Shown: positions 15,328 through 63,329, counted from the first letter of the stretch. The stretch: 64,000 bases of DNA from Cacajao melanocephalus (GCA_963573385.1 CAUYLG010071493.1:38256-102255); one strand, 5' to 3'. Made by a program: numbers and translations. The notes: a model not told the origin generated them from the sequence alone.

Positions 15328-15693
15328 GGTGCTGCTGCTTCTCTTTTAATTGAGTTTCAGGTGGTTGGTTTTTGTTTCCTTAAGAAATGGAAAAGAATGA
15401 AGCTGCATAAATACAACTTTATTAACTCCCTGAAAAACCTCCTGCCATTTTAACTCTGTTACTGGAGAAATAAAAGAGAAATAATTTGTCCACCCACACT
15501 TAGCTCTTTCTGACGAAGGTAGGTGAATATTGCTTTGCTAATCGAGGGTGACTGCTGGAAGTGGAGCCACACTGACTGATCCCAGATTGAGAGACAGCCA
15601 CAGCCGCCCCAAAAGGAACGGCCCGCCCGGGCGGCAAAGCCCTGCTCGTGGACAGGGCCGGAGTCATCGGCCCGCACGTCCCATCTTCCACAG

Positions 15694-30710
<15,017 letters not shown>

Positions 30711-31715
30711 CTGCGCTTCTCTGGCAAGGTTCTCTGGGCACTGCCCAGCCTGAGTCTCGGCCCTCACCCAGGGCCCCGCCTCAGGTCCTGGGCCTGCTCC
30801 CCGCTTCCTCCCCTTCAGTCGGCTCCCTCTGTCCTCTGTCAGCCTGGCCTGGCCCCTACCCTCCAGCATCACTCTTCCTACTGTACATATTGGGGAGTGG
30901 GGGGCAGGGTCGGGAAGGGACACGCCAGGCCAGGCCTGGGGCCCCAGGGCCTGACCCACACCATGCAGACCCGGGGCCCCAGTTTTTAACGATGGTTCCA
31001 TCAATATCTGATCCAGAACGTTTCCGTGCCATGTGTCCTGCTGCAGTGTGTTCTGTCTGTCCATCCGTCTCTGCTGTCTGTACCGGACACTGTGTCTCCT
31101 CGGCCAGGAAGGGGTAATGAGCTCCAACCCCTAAGCAACCTGGGCGGAGGTGCCTGCCTCAGCCCCACCCACACTTCTCCCAAAAGGCAGATGACTGGGA
31201 GTTAGGCATGGGGAGCGCCGGAGGGTTACCAGAGAGCTTTCAGCGGAGGGAGAGGTCTCTAGGTTGGAATGGCCATCACTGCCAGGGTGGCCTCTGGGTG
31301 CCAGATGCCCTCAGGAGGCAGTGCCCAGCCTGTGAGGCACTGGTGAGGAAGCGGGCAGATGGGGCGTGGGGAACCCAGGGGATCTGAGCCCTGTGCGGGA
31401 GGGGAGGGGAGCTCAAGGTTTGGGTGGGGACTCAGCCCCAGATCTGTGTGAGACATGTTTCTGCATCACTGTGGGAAAGCCTTCCTAGAAGTCTCACTGC
31501 GTGTCGCTCTGCGTGTGTTCCCATGTCCATGCGTGTGTTGAGAGCCCATCAGGAGGGCATGCATGACTCTTTGGCAACATGTGTTATCTTGGAGCCACGT
31601 GTTTTTATTGCTGACTTTAAATATTTATCCCACGGCAGACAGAGACATTTGGTGTCTTTTTATAATTCGCTCGTGGTCATTGAATAGAGCAATAAACGGA
31701 GCATTTTGAGCAAAA
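30711..31715 (+). other. PTPN5: PTPN5 3' UTR
   Basis: About 1 kb of GC-rich sequence runs from the stop codon to just past AATAAA. Its last 150 bases turn AT-rich (TTTTTATTGCTGAC, AAATATTTATC), as is common near cleavage sites. The end is estimated from the poly(A) signal. Confidence 0.8.
31691..31696 (+). promoter_or_regulatory. PTPN5: PTPN5 poly(A) signal AATAAA
   Basis: A canonical hexamer about 980 bases after the PTPN5 stop codon. A T/G-rich stretch (gggtctgtgtgattt) follows about 25-40 bases later and fits a downstream element. Confidence 0.85.
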
Positions 31716-33557
31716 CTAACCACCTGGGTCTGTGTGATTTGCCTCTCCCCTCCACTGCCTGCCTTCCTATACCTGGGTCTTTGTGCCCCTCCCCAGCATG
31801 GGCACACAGAGAGCTTGGCCCTTCTGCTCACTGGAGCCCCTTGTGGAGACTTAAGAGTATGAAGCGAGTCCACGTGTGTAAAGCCAAACTGCGTCCATTC
31901 TGCAGGATTCTCACACAGCCTCAGCCCCGGCCCCAACAGACGCTCTGGGCCATGGGGAGCCTCAAGGACAGGTGTGGAAGGCTTCCAGGGAAGGCACAGT
32001 GGCTGGCAGGTCACCAGTTCCAACAGATGTGCCAGAGAGCCCAAGGCTAGGTCAAGGAGACATTCAGGTCCCACCCAGGCCCCTCCCTGTTGGCCAAACA
32101 CTTATCCCATGTTAGCGCCACAGGTCTCAACAGCAGCTGCAGTCCTGTCATTTCCCTTGTAAGGCCTGGGCTCAGAGTAGCTCCTCCCGAGGGGCCCAGG
32201 GAATCTGCGTGTGGGCTCAGATCCTGAGCCATCCTGGACACTCCTGTTCTATTCTTGTCCCCTGACCCCCTGGGATGGAGCAAAAGTAGCCACAATGCCA
32301 CTGCTGGCAGGTGGGGATCACCCCAGGGCAGAAGGAGGGGTCCAGGGCAGGGTACTGACCAATAAGTCCTCACAAGATGCCAGAACCTTGGGTGGGATCC
32401 AGGGTTCAGGCATGCGGGGTGTGCTGCAGATGATGAGAAAATAACAGGGTGGCTGAAGCAGCCCAGATGGAGATCCTTGAGAAGAGGCCACCGTACTCTC
32501 GTCATCCTCAAGCAGAGACCTCCCCACAACCCCCAGAGGATGGGCCCTCCTACTCTTCTACCCAGATTAGGGAGATTGGGCTGCTGAAGTGGGAAGAGGA
32601 AGGAAAGCTAACATTTCCCTGTCCTTCCCTAGGGTGGCCTCGAAAAGATATTCGGGCTGTGTATGAACCACACATAAGAGTGCAACATGAATGGCACCCC
32701 CCTGGATTTGTGTAGCAAAGCAGCAGATCCCAGACGCCCTCCCCAGTTCACCCTGTCCCAGTCCCTGCAAAATACGGACCTGTTGCTTTGCTCCCTGAGC
32801 CCTGCTGGATTATGCATGCACACGTACCTGAGTGTGTGCCCGTGCACACACACCACCCTGAGCAGCCCAGCTCAGAGAGGTCCCACCCAGCAGCAGTGAG
32901 AGCCAAAACCTGTACCACAAGGGAACAGAAAAGGCGCCGCTGGACTGCCACCCTCAGCCTCCTTCCCTCCTGGTCTTCAGTGTTTCCCCCAGCCTGGATC
33001 CAGCTTTGCTTCCCACCTCCCTTCTCCACCACCCTCCCCCTACAACCAAGCAATGTGCCATCTAGCTGAGACAGCTGCAGAGCCTGAGTAAGGAATCACC
33101 CCCAGGGGGCCAGACATTTAAGGAACTGATGACACTGGTAGCCTCACTGTTGGGGCAAAGGGAGGAGGAGACAGGCCACCTACATTCCAGGCGCCAGCTG
33201 AGCCTCCAAAGCCGTGGACACCGCGTTGGAGAGTTGAGAGGGACTGGTCAGTGCCGAAGGTAAGGCTCCCCTCCTCCCTCAGGAAGGGACAAAGCTGACC
33301 ACCTTCTGAGCCCAGAGGGGAATATAGGGTAGAGAGCAGGAACAGGGGCAGGGGAGTAGTCTCAGAACCCAAAGGTAGAAGCAGCCCAGGCAGAGATATA
33401 TTCAGGGTTGGAGGGAGGGAATAGAGTTTAACCCCAAATACCTGGTTCAAAGAAGGCTTTGGAGCCTTCTGGGAGGCCACTGGACTGGGGTCAAGAGCTA
33501 GGAGTCTAGTCTGAGTGACCTTGGGCAGGTCATTTCTTTCAGACATCAGTTTCCTTA

Positions 33558-34140
<583 letters not shown>

Positions 34141-35066
34141 TCACGACACTGAAATAAAACATGGAGGGACATCCATTCGTTGAGATAACATGGTGCTCTG
34201 AACAGAAATGAGGAAACTCTATGATCTGGTATGGAAAAAATCTCCAAGGCACATTAAGTAAAAAAAGAAAGGGTCATTATAATGTCTATAAGAGGCTACC
34301 TTATGTGTTTTTTATTTTTTTAAAAAAGGAAGATGACAAGAACATATGAGTTTTCCTATTTGCATGCTGGAGGTCTAGAAGACTGGTTACCTATTGCAGT
34401 GGAGAGGGCTGTAAGATAGATGCAGGAGTGGGAGGGAGCCTCTTCATACGGATTCTTATGTTGTTTTATTCTTTAGCTTTGTGATTGCATTACCAGTTCA
34501 AAGAAAAATGTAAGAAATAAAAACTAAGCCTTTGCCTTTACCAGGTTGCAAACACAAGCAGAACTGTAACAATGTTTTCTCATCTGTTTTAGCATTCCTC
34601 CAGTGCTGGGGTCCCCAGGACCCAGGAATAAGAGCCACAGCTTCCTTCTAAGGCCTACTCCAGTATGGCTTAGTCAGGAAGTTCCTTCTTAGGTCTGACT
34701 GCATTCCCTCCTGATGAAACATCCAACACTGCCTCCTTAGTGCCATGTAGCTATCAATAGGTATTCTCAATTCCCTCCAGGCCTTACTTGGTTGGCTGGG
34801 TAAGTCTAAACCCTATAACCTCTCCCTGTGAGACCCTGGAATAGTTTGGAGTTACTCAGTGAGAGGACAGGCCTATTGGCACTGGTAACTAACCAGGAAA
34901 AGGGAGCAAGGAAATGAAGAAAAGAGAGCTTGACTGTTCTCCTGGCCCTCTCCTGTGTGCTTCCATCTCCTCTTACATCTGAAAACACACATAACATCTC
35001 TGAATCTCCCTCCTACTCCCTGTCTTGTCCTTCATGGCCTCATCCTCTCCCCAGTCTCACAGGTGA

Positions 35067-55302
<20,236 letters not shown>

Positions 55303-55465
55303 GCTCCAACCCAGCCCAGGCATCAGGAGACCATTACGATGTGGAGCTTCTTGGCCTGTCCTCTGCATGGACCGGTGTAGGAAGCCCAGTTTGCTGTCTG
55401 GTGCTTGTCAGTGTAAACATTCAGTGAAGGGATGGGACAATAAACTAAACTTACCTTTCCTGTTC
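55303..55465 (+). other. IGSF22: IGSF22 3' UTR
   Basis: A short untranslated tail from the stop codon to just after AATAAA. The end is estimated. Confidence 0.75.
55439..55444 (+). promoter_or_regulatory. IGSF22: IGSF22 poly(A) signal AATAAA
   Basis: A canonical hexamer 137 bases after the stop codon, followed by a T-rich stretch (ttacctttcctgttcc). Confidence 0.85.
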
Positions 55466-56654
55466 CTCAGGGTGGTATACAGCAGGGACCAAGGGGGATG
55501 GATGTGATTGCATGATGGGGAATCCCAGACCTGGACCCCTGAGAGCCTGGTCCAAACCCACCCATGGGGCAGTAATCAGCCCCCTTGTGGCTGGGCCTGG
55601 ACTTCCCTTCCCCTCCTCCACATCCACAAGGCACCTTCCTGCTCCCCTCAGAGCTTGGGGGCAAGTCCTGCTGACTTGATCCTTCTCTCCATCCTGCTCC
55701 CTCCCATTTCTTCACACTAGGTAGGTTTGTGTTCAGAGTTCTGAATTTTGAAAAGATCAAGATCTTGCCTATTTAGTGTCCAGGGTTCAGAGCTAGAAGG
55801 GATTGATCATCCAGCTTACTAAGTTTCAAACTTACGTTTTTCAGTGGAATCCTTCCAAAAACAAAACAAACAAACAAACCTATAACCTAAGAAGCTACTA
55901 GACTTGAAATAAGGATAGGAGGTCTTGAGCCTGCCTTCCCCCATTCCTTTGCTACTCCCTCACCAGGAATCTCTGTAAAAACTAATTTGGAAATCACTGA
56001 TTCATCCAACCACCCATATGAGACTTGAGTCTACTAAATCACATCCCCACAAATGTGCAACACCTCTACTAATGGCATATCCACCACCACCCAAGGCTTC
56101 CTTTTCTACTTCTGGGTTAGAACATTGCCTGTTAAGTTGCAAATGCTCCTGGAGTAGGGTGATGCATTATTCTGCCAGGGCTTTACATCTAATGAATGAA
56201 TCAGCCAATCTAATCCCATTGCTTCCAGCTGTTCAATTAAGCCGAGCGTCAAAGATGAGGGAGATGCTTGAAGGGAATCTGGATCATTTTGGAGCAGGCA
56301 GCAGGTCTCAGGTGGGGAGGGGAGGGGAGGAGGTGGGCAGCAATAGAGGACATAGGGTAACTAAAGGTCACCAAGGATGCTGGGCACCTGTGCACAGGGG
56401 AGTACATCAAGGCCAAATTTGGACAGTGGCAAATACTACCCATCCCCATCCTCCTAAACCACATCCTCACCCACACCAGGGAAGTGAGACAAACTCCAAT
56501 CAGCACAGTGTTGCCAGAGCCAGGGAGCCGGCCCGGCACCAAGATGCACTGCCCAGGACTGTGACTAGGCTGTGAGGACAGCCAGAGTCCGTGGCACCAT
56601 GTCCCCACACCCTCTCCAAGATAGGCACGTGCCACACAGGCGGACAAGCAGGGC
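55466..56654. other. IGSF22-TMEM86A convergent intergenic region
   Basis: About 1.2 kb without recognised genes or Alus; it contains a short (CAAA)n run near 55,858-55,880. Confidence 0.65.
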
Positions 56655-56672
56655 AGCCAATGGCTCTTGATT

Positions 56673-56678
56673 TTTATT
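56673..56678 (-). promoter_or_regulatory. TMEM86A: Probable TMEM86A poly(A) signal AATAAA
   Basis: TTTATT on the plus strand, read as AATAAA in minus orientation, about 1.09 kb past the TMEM86A stop. It is the first canonical hexamer I see in that direction. Confidence 0.6.
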
Positions 56679-56973
56679 TTTTTTCACATGGGCAGCAGAA
56701 GATGGAGTTGTCCCATCCTTGCTCCCCTTGCATTGAATGTGCCTTGGGTCTTAAAACCCCGGAGTGTCATTAGAGCCCCCTCCTCTTGCTCCTAGTGTAG
56801 GAGAGGCAGGGAGGAAAGCATTGTGTGTGTGTTGGAGGGGAGGGGTCCCAGCTCCCTGAGCCAGGCTCAGCACCCCTCAGCAGCTCCCTGAGGCCCTCTC
56901 TCCGTGAGACATTTGACAGACAGCAGGATAGAGACATATGGTAGATAAAGACAAGGGCAGACTGGGAGATAGA

Positions 56974-56974
<1 letters not shown>

Positions 56975-57010
<36 letters not shown>
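56975..57010. repeat. (CA)18 microsatellite in the TMEM86A 3' UTR
   Basis: 36 bases of perfect CA; in the minus-strand transcript it is (UG)n. Confidence 0.95.
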
Positions 57011-57013
<3 letters not shown>

Positions 57014-57767
57014 GCTGGCCCCTTCCTTTGGCATGGGTCACCCTAGCCTTGGGGATAGGATGTAAGGGTGATGTATGGGACCTGAGTTTTGGGCTTGCCT
57101 GAGACAGAGATGGGGCCACTTGAATTCCTGAGACCCCAAGCTCCGAGACCAAAGTCCTCTCTCCTGCCTAGCCTGGACCCACACGTCTTCACACCCTAAC
57201 CCACCCCTTGGAGATAGAGATTGTTCAAGTAACAAGGATAAAAGAGGGAAAAGAAAGGGAGGCTCCACTCATTCAATCTTCCCAACTAGGGGCCTGTGAA
57301 AGGGGCTCCTGGGTCTGAGTCTTCTCAGTACAGATTCTCCCATTTCCCTCAACTCTGTGCAGATGAGAAAGTGGAGGAGTGGGTGAACCCAGCACTGCCG
57401 TTGGTCCTAGGCCTAACACATGGCGTCAGACTCTTCCGCCTAGTAGGGGAAGGGGGTTGTCAAGAAGCTGAGCACCATCACCTTCCAGGGGGGCTTTTGG
57501 AAGTCCTGATAGCATAGAGGTGGGGAGAGGTCTACTTCTGGCTCCAGTCAGGGGTTAGGCTGGCTCTTTTAGCTCTCAGCATGTCCCGGACCACAAGTTC
57601 TGCTAGGAGATCCTTTTCCAGCTTCCCCACTCCAAAAATTGAAAATTCCCCAGGCAGTACCTGCTGCCCCAGGCTGGCACTGCAGCCATCCCGATCCAGC
57701 TCCTGTAGGTGCCCAGGATCTGGACCCCAGCCCCAGGAGGAGAGAGGGGTGACCAGACCCTGGCACC

Positions 57768-58204
57768 TCAGTTGGCCTTGCTCAGTCTATAGTCTTCCAC
57801 AGGCTCCCGGCTTTCGACAGCTGACAAGGCGATGAGCATCTGGGCCGCATAGTAGGTGGACATGATGACTGCCCGAGAGTAGGGCACAGGAAAACAGAAT
57901 TTGTTGAGGGCGATGGTCATGTCTGAGATGATAAAGAACAGTGCGCCACTGCCAGCTGCCAGCTCAGTCCAGCGCCAGTCTGCCCCGGCCAGCCGCAGCC
58001 CTGCTATAGCTCGCCAGCCCATGAAGCCGATAAGGGCCACATAGACCCCCACCAGGTAGGTGAAGGCACCTGAGAGGCATGGGTAGAGGAGGGCATAGCA
58101 CAGGCCCGACAGCACTGCCATCACCAGACCTGTCCGAAGAGCCAATGGCCGCATGCCAAAGGCTGAGGCGTACAACATGTGGGTCACAGCAAACATCAGC
58201 AGAC
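57768..58204 (-). CDS. TMEM86A: TMEM86A coding exon 3, residues 96-240 and stop
   Basis: Acceptor ttacccccag, then LLMFAVTHMLYASAFGM to VESREPVEDYRLSKAN and TGA. It contains the second conserved motif FIISDMT and the remaining membrane segments. Confidence 0.95.
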
Positions 58205-61050
58205 CTGGGGGTAAGAGGGGCAAAGGCAGCTGAGGGCAAGCTTGATGAAGAATGAGTACGGGGTGAGAATGGGGATGGAGATAGGGAAGTGGAGTGTTTG
58301 GGATAACACAGCATCTTTGCTTTGGGATAACAGAGATAGGAAGATCTAAAGTTAAAGACCACCACCCCAGTCCCCTGAAGGACTCTGGAACTCATCATTA
58401 GATACCCTGCGGAGGTCATCCCCTAACAGGGACCCTCACAATCTCTGGCCTTAGAAACCCTCAAGTTCCCCATACTCTGGTTCAAAAACTCCCTCTTCCA
58501 AATCTTTGCCCACAGCCCAGGACCCTCTATCCCCCAGCCCCAGGACTCCTCCCAGGCCACTATGATGGCCACTGACCATGCACGAAGTATCCTTGGTCCT
58601 GCCAGATGAGGAAGGCATCACCTATAGCAGAGAAGACAAGCCCCACAAAGATGCGGGTGGCACTGGGGTGGGCCAGCAGGAATCCCAGGCCATGGGCCAG
58701 AAGAAAGAGCCAGAGGCAGAAGATGGGCAGGCACTTGATGAGGGCGCTGACCCACGATGGGCTAGATGAGGGCAGCCAGAGCACAAAATACACGCATGTA
58801 GCCTTGAAGAACGGCACCAGTTTGGGTCCTTCACTCTTCACCTGGAGGACACAGGACAGCGGCAGCACTCAGAACTTGGGGGCTTACAGCCAGCACCCTC
58901 AGCCTAGGTATCCACCCCAGAGACACTCCCACCCACACCCCCACCTCACTTCCACCCCCAACCTGGGAAGACTGACACAGAGAAACCCAGCCTGGCCTGC
59001 TCCTACCAGCCAGCAGGGTGTGGCCAAACCCATCACTGCCCTGAGGCTCGGTATATTAGGAGGGGAAAGGGTTCCACTGTTGTTGCTATCTGCCTCCACT
59101 CTTGGTCCTGAAGCTGGGCTGGAATAGTCACTCACTAGGCAGCAAACAGACTTTGGAATAATATCCCCTTCTGCAGCCTAGCGTGCTTCTCCCTTCCTGC
59201 CCCCTCCGTCTCCCTCCTCAGGGCCCCTTCAGCCCCCTTCTGTGCCAGCAACAGCCCCCAGCTGTCTGGAATGGAGTGAAGTCAGTGGGAAACCACAGAG
59301 ACGCCCTACTGGCCAACTCGTGATCCTCAGCATGAGGCCGGGGCACAGCCTTAGGGCCTTGGCAACACCAGGTGTGTGCCAGGAATGTGGGAGAGCAGGC
59401 AGTGCCAACCACCTCAGCCTCAACAGCCTCTCTCCTCAACCAATTTGTTCCTCAGCCTCCACTCAACCTGCCCCAGACTAAAGGTGGCATCAAGGGCAAG
59501 GAGAGCTATGCTAGGGATACTGGCAAGACAAATGGACCCATGAGTTGGGAGCAAGAAAATTGTCCTTCAAACACCAAAGATTTCAAGGACTAGGGGAAGA
59601 GAGGGTGTGTGTCAGTCAGCCTCACTTCCCAGAGAACAAGAGCAACTCAAGGCACACCAGAAAGAGGCAGGAAGGGGGGGAGGGGTTCTCCTCCCAGCTT
59701 CTGATCTGGAGCCAGCAGACAGGCTGGGAGATGGGGAACTGAGAGGGGGAAGTTAGAGCAGCTGACCTCGTCTCAGCCGGATTAGCAGAGGGCGGCTAAA
59801 GAAAGGTTGTACCCAAGGCCACTACAGGCAGAGTCCTAGCTGGGGGAGGGGGCTGCTGCGATGTTCTGAATCTGTGATCCTTGAAGCTCCTTTCCTTGGC
59901 CTGCTAACAGATTCCCTGAGGGTGATATGGAGCTGCTGGGGTTTCTTTTACACCCACACTCTGCCCAAAGTGATTGTGTCTGTTGCTAGGTGAGCTGTCC
60001 AGCACAGGACTCAGGAAACACTCGGACTCCCAGACCACCAGGTACATAACGACTGATCAGAGTGTGATGAGGAGGATTGGGAAGAAGAAGATGGGTGGGT
60101 CCAGGGTCCAAGCCTTTCCTTGTTCTGCCAGAGGTGAGAGCAGGAAGAAGAGATGACTTCCACTTCCCATGGAAATTAAGGCTGGTCAGGGTAGGGGCAT
60201 GGTCAGAGGAGGAGGCTGGAGGGGATGCCCAGACCCACAACGCCCAGCAACCACCTGCCAGCCCTTGGGAGAATCAACCTCCACTCCATGCCCTCCCCCA
60301 GCCCCATATATTTTTTTTTACACTCCAACATAAGTCGTCATGCTAGTATTAGTATTTTTTTTTTTACATAAGCCCCATATTTTCTAGAAGGAGATGCCGA
60401 CAGTAGCTGGGGAGACCCTGACAGATACAGAGAACCCAGCAGTAGAATAAGGAGGATGCGGAGTGAAACAAAAGGTTCAAGTTGAGAAAGTCTGAAGAGG
60501 AGGGGATGTCATGGAGAATGCCTCCTCTTCCTCCAGCGTTTTATCGGCGCTCCTTAGACTCAGGGGCGTCCATCGACTTGTTTATGAAATGAGGAGGGTC
60601 AGGAAACAAACTTAGGACAGCATTCCCAGGAGGTCCCTGTCACCCTCCCAGCCTCCCCCCACCCTCTCCCACGCCTCCCTGTGGTCCGCCTACGCAGAAC
60701 CTGGAGGCCGGCAGCGGTCCTCTCCCTCTCCCGGGCCCCGACCCCGCCGACCCGCGCCAAATAAGCGGAGATCAACAAAGTCACGCTTCCGAGTCACGTG
60801 GCCACTGTTTTCCTCCCTCACGCGGGCGGGCTGGGGGCGCGCGAGGAGAGGGGCCGCGGGTCTGAGGAGCGCGGGGCCGTGACAGCGCCCACCTCCCGCC
60901 GGGGGACGACGGCCGCCGTGCGACCCCCGCCCCGCCTCGGCCCCCATCAGCTCGGCCTGCCGAAGCCCGGTGGCCAGGCCAGTGGGCTCCGGCCGCGCCG
61001 GACCCTGGCTCGCTTCCTCGCTCACTCACCACAGTGACCGGAGACACCAT
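57768..61050 (-). CDS. TMEM86A: TMEM86A, complete coding sequence in 3 exons (240 residues)
   Basis: Three exons on the minus strand total 723 nt, which is 240 residues plus stop, the human length as I recall it. It belongs to the YhhN/TMEM86 family of multi-pass ER-membrane lysoplasmalogenases, which hydrolyse the vinyl-ether bond of lysoplasmalogens to a fatty aldehyde and a glycerophospho-head group. About eight hydrophobic segments are visible, for example CVYFVLWLP, CLPIFCLWLFLLAHG, IFVGLVFSAIG, GLVMAVLSGLCYALL, FTYLVGVYVALIGFMGW and SGALFFIISDMTIAL. Conserved acidic motifs of the family, GDAFL and ISDMT, are intact. The start lies in a CpG island with Kozak context gccgccATGg. It converges on IGSF22; the 3' ends are about 1.2 kb apart. 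Confidence 0.96.
58577..58841 (-). CDS. TMEM86A: TMEM86A coding exon 2, residues 8-96
   Basis: Acceptor gtcctccag on the minus strand, then VKSEGPKLVPFFKATCVYF to DQGYFVHG. Donor gtcagt. It contains the first membrane segments and the GDAFLIW motif. Confidence 0.95.
58842..61029 (-). other. TMEM86A: TMEM86A intron 1
   Basis: 2.2 kb, free of Alus. The right 350 bases are CpG island with an E-box. No coding sequence recognised. Confidence 0.75.
60795..60800. promoter_or_regulatory. Palindromic E-box CACGTG in TMEM86A intron 1
   Basis: Context gaGTCACGTGGCc, close to the USF/MiT-TFE (CLEAR-like) consensus, about 230 bases downstream of the first coding exon inside the CpG island. Confidence 0.45.
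61030..61050 (-). CDS. TMEM86A: TMEM86A coding exon 1, residues 1-7
   Basis: ATG preceded by gccgccgcc, reading MVSPVTV. It ends in phase 0 at donor gtgagt. Confidence 0.93.
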
Positions 61051-61204
61051 GGCGGCGGCGGAGGCGGCGGCTGGCACCCCGCTCCGGGCTGCAGCTGCCA
61101 GGACGCGCCTGCGGCCAGGTGAGCCGGGGACGACTCTACAAAGCCGGGAGGGACGGACAATACCTCCAGAGCGCCGGGCGCCCGGGTTCTGTCAGCGAGC
61201 CCCA

Positions 61205-61212
61205 TGACGTCA
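61205..61212. promoter_or_regulatory. Full palindromic cAMP response element TGACGTCA
   Basis: A perfect 8-base CRE about 155 bases upstream of the TMEM86A ATG, in the CpG island. A CCAAT box follows 12 bases further upstream of the gene. Such sites bind CREB/ATF proteins in unmethylated promoters. Confidence 0.65.
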
Positions 61213-61224
61213 CCGCCGCCACGG

Positions 61225-61229
61225 CCAAT
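61225..61229. promoter_or_regulatory. CCAAT box (NF-Y type)
   Basis: ggCCAATgagcgggcggg, next to GC boxes and the CRE. For the leftward gene it reads ATTGG. Confidence 0.55.
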
Positions 61230-61524
61230 GAGCGGGCGGGAGCCTGGGGGGCGGGGCCCGGCTGGCGGCGCCGGCCAGGCCCCCGGCTGCAGCTCGGAGA
61301 AATGAGGGATCTCCCAGGGGTCAGGAGGCGGGGGCCCCCCCCACGCCCCGCCCCCTCTTCTGGAGGCCGTGCCAAAGCGTCCACGGAACATGAACGTGAC
61401 CGCGACCCCAGTACCTGGGTGAGGACTGAGCTTGGCTCAGAGAGAAACACGTTGATGTCCTGGACGCACAGCCACAGACATTTTCTCATAACCCAGGAGC
61501 AAAAGGCAGATTCTCTTAAGCCTT

Positions 61525-61675
61525 TTTTTTCTCTCTTTCTTTCTTTTTTTTTTTTTTAAAGACAGGGTTTCACCATGTTGGTCAGACTGGTCTTGAACTC
61601 CTGACCTCAGGTGATCCGCCCGCCTTGGCCTCCAAAGTGCTTGGATTACAGGCGTGAGTCACCGCGCCCAGCCCC
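61525..61675 (-). mobile_element. Free left Alu monomer (FLAM-like)
   Basis: T-rich tail and one arm, with perfect target-site duplication cttaagcctt at 61,515-61,524 and 61,676-61,685. Confidence 0.88.
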
Positions 61676-62227
61676 CTTAAGCCTTTAAACATGCAGTCCA
61701 CCCCGATACAAATGCAACTGGACCCACAATCTTCACTGTGTACCAACACACATCCAAATGATCAGCAAACGCACAACTTTCAACTTGAAAAGCAGCAATG
61801 GGTCTTTGCAGCTGCCATAGACCCATAATTGTAGCATATATACTCACACATACAGAATCACAATTACTCTTAAGCACGCAACAAATACACAGATGCAAAA
61901 CCAACAACCACAAATTGACACATATCCTCCACATAAGAATAGAGATATATACAGGAGAGCAGCAGCTCATTGACCCTTGATCCTAATATAGAAACAAACA
62001 CAGATAATTGCCCGTAGGCACACACCTCTTACAACTCAGAGACAACTGCCACACATACAAGAGACCGCCAAGAAAGACAGGCAGGCCTGAGCAAACTCAA
62101 GGACCCAAAGGAGCGTGAGCTAAAAATACCTCCCAAGTGGATTTAGTGTTGATTTTACATAGACTAAAGGAACACAATCTCATTCAGAGCCGTGCATGTT
62201 CAGAATCATTGAAATTATATGGATAGA

Positions 62228-62380
62228 CAGGTAAGTGGCCAGATTAACTGAAATCTAGTCCCAGTTTTGTCACCTCCATGCTGTTAGTTTAGGTGAATCA
62301 CTTCCCCTCTCTGGTCTTGATTTCCTCACTTAGAAGATAAGGACATGATTTCTAAGGTTCCACCCAACTCTGACATGTGT
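62228..62380 (+). repeat. MIR
   Basis: ctagtcccagttttgtcacc, aatcacttcccctctctggt and gatttcctcacttagaagat. Confidence 0.6.
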
Positions 62381-62998
62381 AGGATGAGAAAGAAGAAACG
62401 CTGCTGGTTTTAGGAAATTTAAGTCTAGTGGTCCTGGAAATGGAGATTTCAGCTATATCTCAAAGGATGGGCGAGTGGTCTGTGATCTGTTGTTGAAGGG
62501 CTGTAGCTGTGTGTCAGGCTTTGGGAATTGGTGGGAAGGGGGTGACCAGCCCTAATTAGCAGCCATAAAGGAGTTTCAAACATCCTGGCATGGTGACACA
62601 GGCCCTTGTGCTGGTCCTGAGCCTTGTGCTGTTTGGACAGAGACCCGCGGGCTGAAGTCTCCCATGAGCCCCTCTCACAATGAGTCTCTTCCGTTTTCTT
62701 CTGAGTCCTACTCAGTTTTCCCTAAAGTCTGCGCTGTTGACCCAGCACCCACTCAGAGGGGTGATAGTCCTCTTCTGGTGACAGAATTGGCAACCAGAGA
62801 TTCAGAGCCCAGTGCAACAAGAGAGTCAAGGCTTGGAACAGGGATCACCCAGATCTTCCCCCGTCCCCTCCAGTCCCCTTCTGCATAAACTTCTAAGGGT
62901 CACTGATCTCTGCCTACTCCACTTTCTTTCCAGTTAGGGACTTCAGGGAGACCACCTTACCAGAATGAAGGACTAGAACTGCTGCCCGAGGGCTTTGT

Positions 62999-63022
62999 CA
63001 CACACACACACACACACACACA
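62999..63022. repeat. (CA)12 microsatellite
   Basis: 24 bases of perfect CA in the right flank. Confidence 0.95.
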
Positions 63023-63329
63023 CTCCTACAAAGTGTGCTTCCTAGAGAGAACACTGATCTGAGAGAGAGAAATATATAGCGCTCCTTCTCCGTGACTCAC
63101 TACTATGGTTATGTGATTGAGCACATCATTCCATCTTTGGAGTTTCAGTTTCCTCATGAATAAAATGGAGGAAATGGGCTAGTAGAAGGTGCAAACATTC
63201 CAATTTTCCAGCCAAACCCTCTAACATCACCTAAGGGATATTCTCAAACAGAAAGTTACAAAGTCAGGGCATTTTTCATTTCTCTAGACCTTAGTTTGCC
63301 TGTCTATAAAAATGAGAAGGTGGACTGTA

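Larger units (their letters stand above)
56655..57767 (-). other. TMEM86A: TMEM86A 3' UTR
   Basis: About 1.1 kb from the stop codon to the AATAAA on the minus strand. It contains the (CA)18 repeat, which reads as GU in the transcript. The end is estimated from the poly(A) signal. Confidence 0.6.
60680..61410. promoter_or_regulatory. TMEM86A: CpG island over TMEM86A exon 1 and promoter
   Basis: Dense CpG and GC-rich sequence, including several GC boxes (gggcggg, ggggcgggg), spans the first coding exon and both flanks. There is no TATA box at a convincing position. It is typical of a housekeeping-type promoter reading leftward. Confidence 0.85.

Noticed and set aside
56770..57009. Cys-Val repeat protein on the minus strand
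   Set aside because: A direct translation of the CA microsatellite.
58606..59127. 173-codon plus-strand open frame
   Set aside because: It is antisense to TMEM86A exon 2 and runs into intron; a shadow of the real gene.
60542..60637. Minus-strand stretch reading FPDPPHFINKSMDAPESKER to a stop, in phase with TMEM86A exon 1
   Set aside because: It looked like an alternative last exon, but the only AG acceptors have purine-rich upstream sequence, no poly(A) hexamer follows, and I know no matching protein.
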